64,000 bases of DNA. Origin: Dasypus novemcinctus. Taxonomy: Eukaryota > Chordata > Mammalia > Cingulata > Dasypodidae. The stretch spans positions 106,203,513 through 106,267,512 of the forward strand of contig NC_080677.1 in assembly GCF_030445035.2 (NCBI RefSeq), given 5' to 3'. Shown here one piece after another: positions 62,200 to 64,000 of the stretch. Position 1 is the first letter of the stretch, and every line of letters starts with the position of its first letter. The position numbers were made by a program, and so were the translations under genes. Below the pieces are notes generated by a model. It saw only the letters and a program-made list of their open reading frames with translations, did not search any database and had not been told where the DNA came from.

Positions 62200-63480
62200 A
62201 AAAGTCTTGTTTGCCCTTTTTTGAATATTTTTGTTGACTGTCAGTACCTAGAAGAAAGGAATTACATAGTTTGATCCTCTTCTCCCTCTAACTATTTTTC
62301 AAAGTCTTTTTCTACATATATTGAAATGATCATGTGGTTTTTGTCCTTCATTCTATTAATGTGGCATATTACAGTGGTTTCATTTCATATGTTGAACAAA
62401 CCTTGAATTTCTGGGATACATTCCACTGGCCATAACGTATAAATGTTTTTATATGTTGGTATATTTAGTATGCTAGTATTTTGTTGGGGATTTTTGGAGC
62501 CAAATTCATAAGAAATACTGATCTGTAGTTTTCTGTTCTTGTGATGTCTTTGTCTGATTTGGGTATCGGGGTAACACTGGATTCACATAGAGGGCTGGGA
62601 AGTGTTTCCTCCTCTTCCATTTTTTGGAAGAGTTTGTGAAGGATTGGTATTAATTCTTCTTTACATGTTTGGTAGAATTAACCAGGCAAGCCATCTGATC
62701 CTGGACTTTTCTTTGCGGTAATTTTTTAAATTACTAATTGTGGTGGCTTGGAGCTATATACCCCAGGAAAACACATTCTTAATCTCAGTCCATTTCTGTG
62801 AGTGGACCTATTGTAAATAGGAACCTTTGATCCATCCACCTACTCCAGTTAAGGTGTGGCCCATCTGAATCAGAGATGGGTCTTAATCCTATTATTCAGT
62901 CCTTTATAAGCAGAATGAAATTCAGATACACACAGTGAAAGCCATGGGAAGAAGCTGAAAGTCAACAGAACCCAGAGAAGCCAGGAGAGGCCACCATGTG
63001 CAATGCCATGTGACAGAAAAGCCAAGGTCCAAGGACTGCCAGTTGCCAGCCCCAGAAAGCCACAGTCTTCTGGGAGAAAGCATTGCCTTGGTGATGCCTT
63101 GTTTGTGGACCTGTAGCCTCAAAACCATGAGCCAATAAATTCCCATTGTTTAAATGAGCCCACTGGATGATATTTGTTTTAGCAGCCAGGAAGGTAAGAC
63201 ACTAATTAAATATTTTTTCCTTGTCATAGTCCTATTCAGATTTCCATTTCTTCTTGAGTCAGTTTAAGTAATTTGTGTCTTTCTAGGAATTTGTCCATTT
63301 ATTCTAAATTATCTAATTTGTTGGCATACGATCGTTCTATTTTTAAACATTTTTCCCTTTTATAATGATTGATTTTCCAACTTTCACTGTTACAATCGAA
63401 TATTATTCCTTTAAGTTTTATGTGAGCTTTTCATAAGGAATAGTCACCTTTCTTTGTCTCTTATAAGAATCTGTTAAAAA
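62200..63480 (-). mobile_element. Ancient antisense L1 ORF2 split by a solo LTR
   Basis: Reversed RT text is visible: cattctattaatgtggcata, tatgctagtattttgttggg, gatctgtagttttctgttct and gccatctgatcctggacttt. It resumes after the LTR as aatttgtccatttattcta. It is strongly diverged. Confidence 0.75.
62739..63201 (+). mobile_element. Solo LTR, MaLR-like family B (463 bp)
   Basis: It begins TGTGGTGGCTTGGAGC, ends AGCCAGGAAGGTAAGACA, and has an exact 5-bp duplication CTAAT at 62734-62738 and 63202-63206. An AATAAA lies near the 3' end (about 63135), as expected for an LTR. It is solo and moderately old. Confidence 0.8.
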
Positions 63481-63488
63481 CACTGCCT

Positions 63489-64000
63489 AAGGGAGCAGAT
63501 GTGGTTCAAGCAGTTGAGCACCCACCTCCCACTTGGGAGACCCTGAGTTCGGTTCCTAGAGCCTCCTAAAGAAGACAGACAACTGGCAGACCCATGAGCA
63601 GACATAGAACAAAACAAGAAAGCAAGACAACGAGCAAAAACAACAACAACAACAACTAGCAAGACAACGAGCAAACAACAAGCAGACAATGAGCAAAAAC
63701 AAATGGGCAGGGAGTGACTGTGGCTCAAGCAGTTGAGCCCCACCTCTCACATGGGAGGTCCCGGGTTTGGTTCCCAGGACCTCATAAAGAAAAAAAACAA
63801 AACAGACAATGAGCAAATATCAAACAATCTATGTATCTTTAAAAAAAAAAAAGATAATAAAAAAATAAAAATATGCCATTAAACTAAAACCAAAACCAAA
63901 ACAACAAACAGACAACTAGCAAAAACAAAACAAAACAAAAACAATGAGCAAACAGATGAGGGAGTCATCTCAAGTGGGAAAGATGTATTTAAAAAACAAA
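63489..64000 (+). mobile_element. Cluster of DAS-type SINEs running off the window end
   Basis: Heads lie at about 63490 (gggagcagatgtggttcaag) and 63711 (gggagtgactgtggctcaag). Each has a gagttcggttcc/ gggtttggttcc B box and long CAA-rich tails (acaacaacaacaac, aaaacaaaacaaaa). A third tail continues to 64000. Confidence 0.75.

Overview
The window is a piece of a placental-mammal genome, almost certainly an armadillo (Xenarthra, Dasypus-like). It carries more than twenty copies of tRNA-derived SINEs with the A/B-box head and the GC-rich body typical of armadillo DAS elements. The gene order matches the human 7q32 block GCC1 - ARF5 - FSCN3 - PAX4 - (SND1). All genes are intron-containing eukaryotic genes. 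I found no bacterial, phage or CRISPR features, and no convincing previously undescribed system.

Layout. Positions 1-230 are a CpG island, probably the 5' end of GCC1 (reading left, out of the window). ARF5 (+) occupies about 2850-5900 with six coding exons that give an intact 180-aa small GTPase. FSCN3 (+) has six coding exons between 7426 and 13631 (498 aa, intact). It also has a candidate GC-AG intron and a splice donor directly abutting its stop codon. PAX4 (-) has ten coding exons between 25968 and 20926 (341 aa in the best-conserved reading) and contains paired and homeo domains. Its 5' non-coding exon/promoter candidate is near 28.0-28.2 kb, and an upstream enhancer candidate lies near 30.0 kb. 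To the right of about 31 kb there is no gene I can support. The remaining 33 kb is a mosaic of nested retrotransposons with one processed pseudogene of AHCY (33.8-34.7 kb, minus).

Repeats. An old antisense L1 (about 34.8-46.3 kb) was invaded by an L1-like 3'-end element, a solo LTR and a full-length younger L1 (38.30-45.55 kb, minus). The younger L1 was in turn invaded by a 320-bp 3'-end fragment and by two DAS SINEs that share a triplicated target site. A second L1 (+, about 52.75-58.87 kb) has a long 5' region made of large duplicated units and about ten diverged monomers of roughly 108 bp. Several solo LTRs of about 460-590 bp are bounded by TG...CA and short direct repeats. One further LTR of about 430 bp looks betaretrovirus-like. 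Older MIR, L1M, hAT and MLT-like remnants fill much of the intergenic space.

The three genes have unrelated jobs: ARF5 in Golgi traffic, FSCN3 as a testis actin bundler, and PAX4 as an islet transcription factor. They share an ancient neighbourhood, not a pathway. Exon borders were set by hand from splice signals, reading phase and remembered human proteins. Repeat names are by recall of family consensus sequences, and their edges are approximate unless a target-site duplication is cited.
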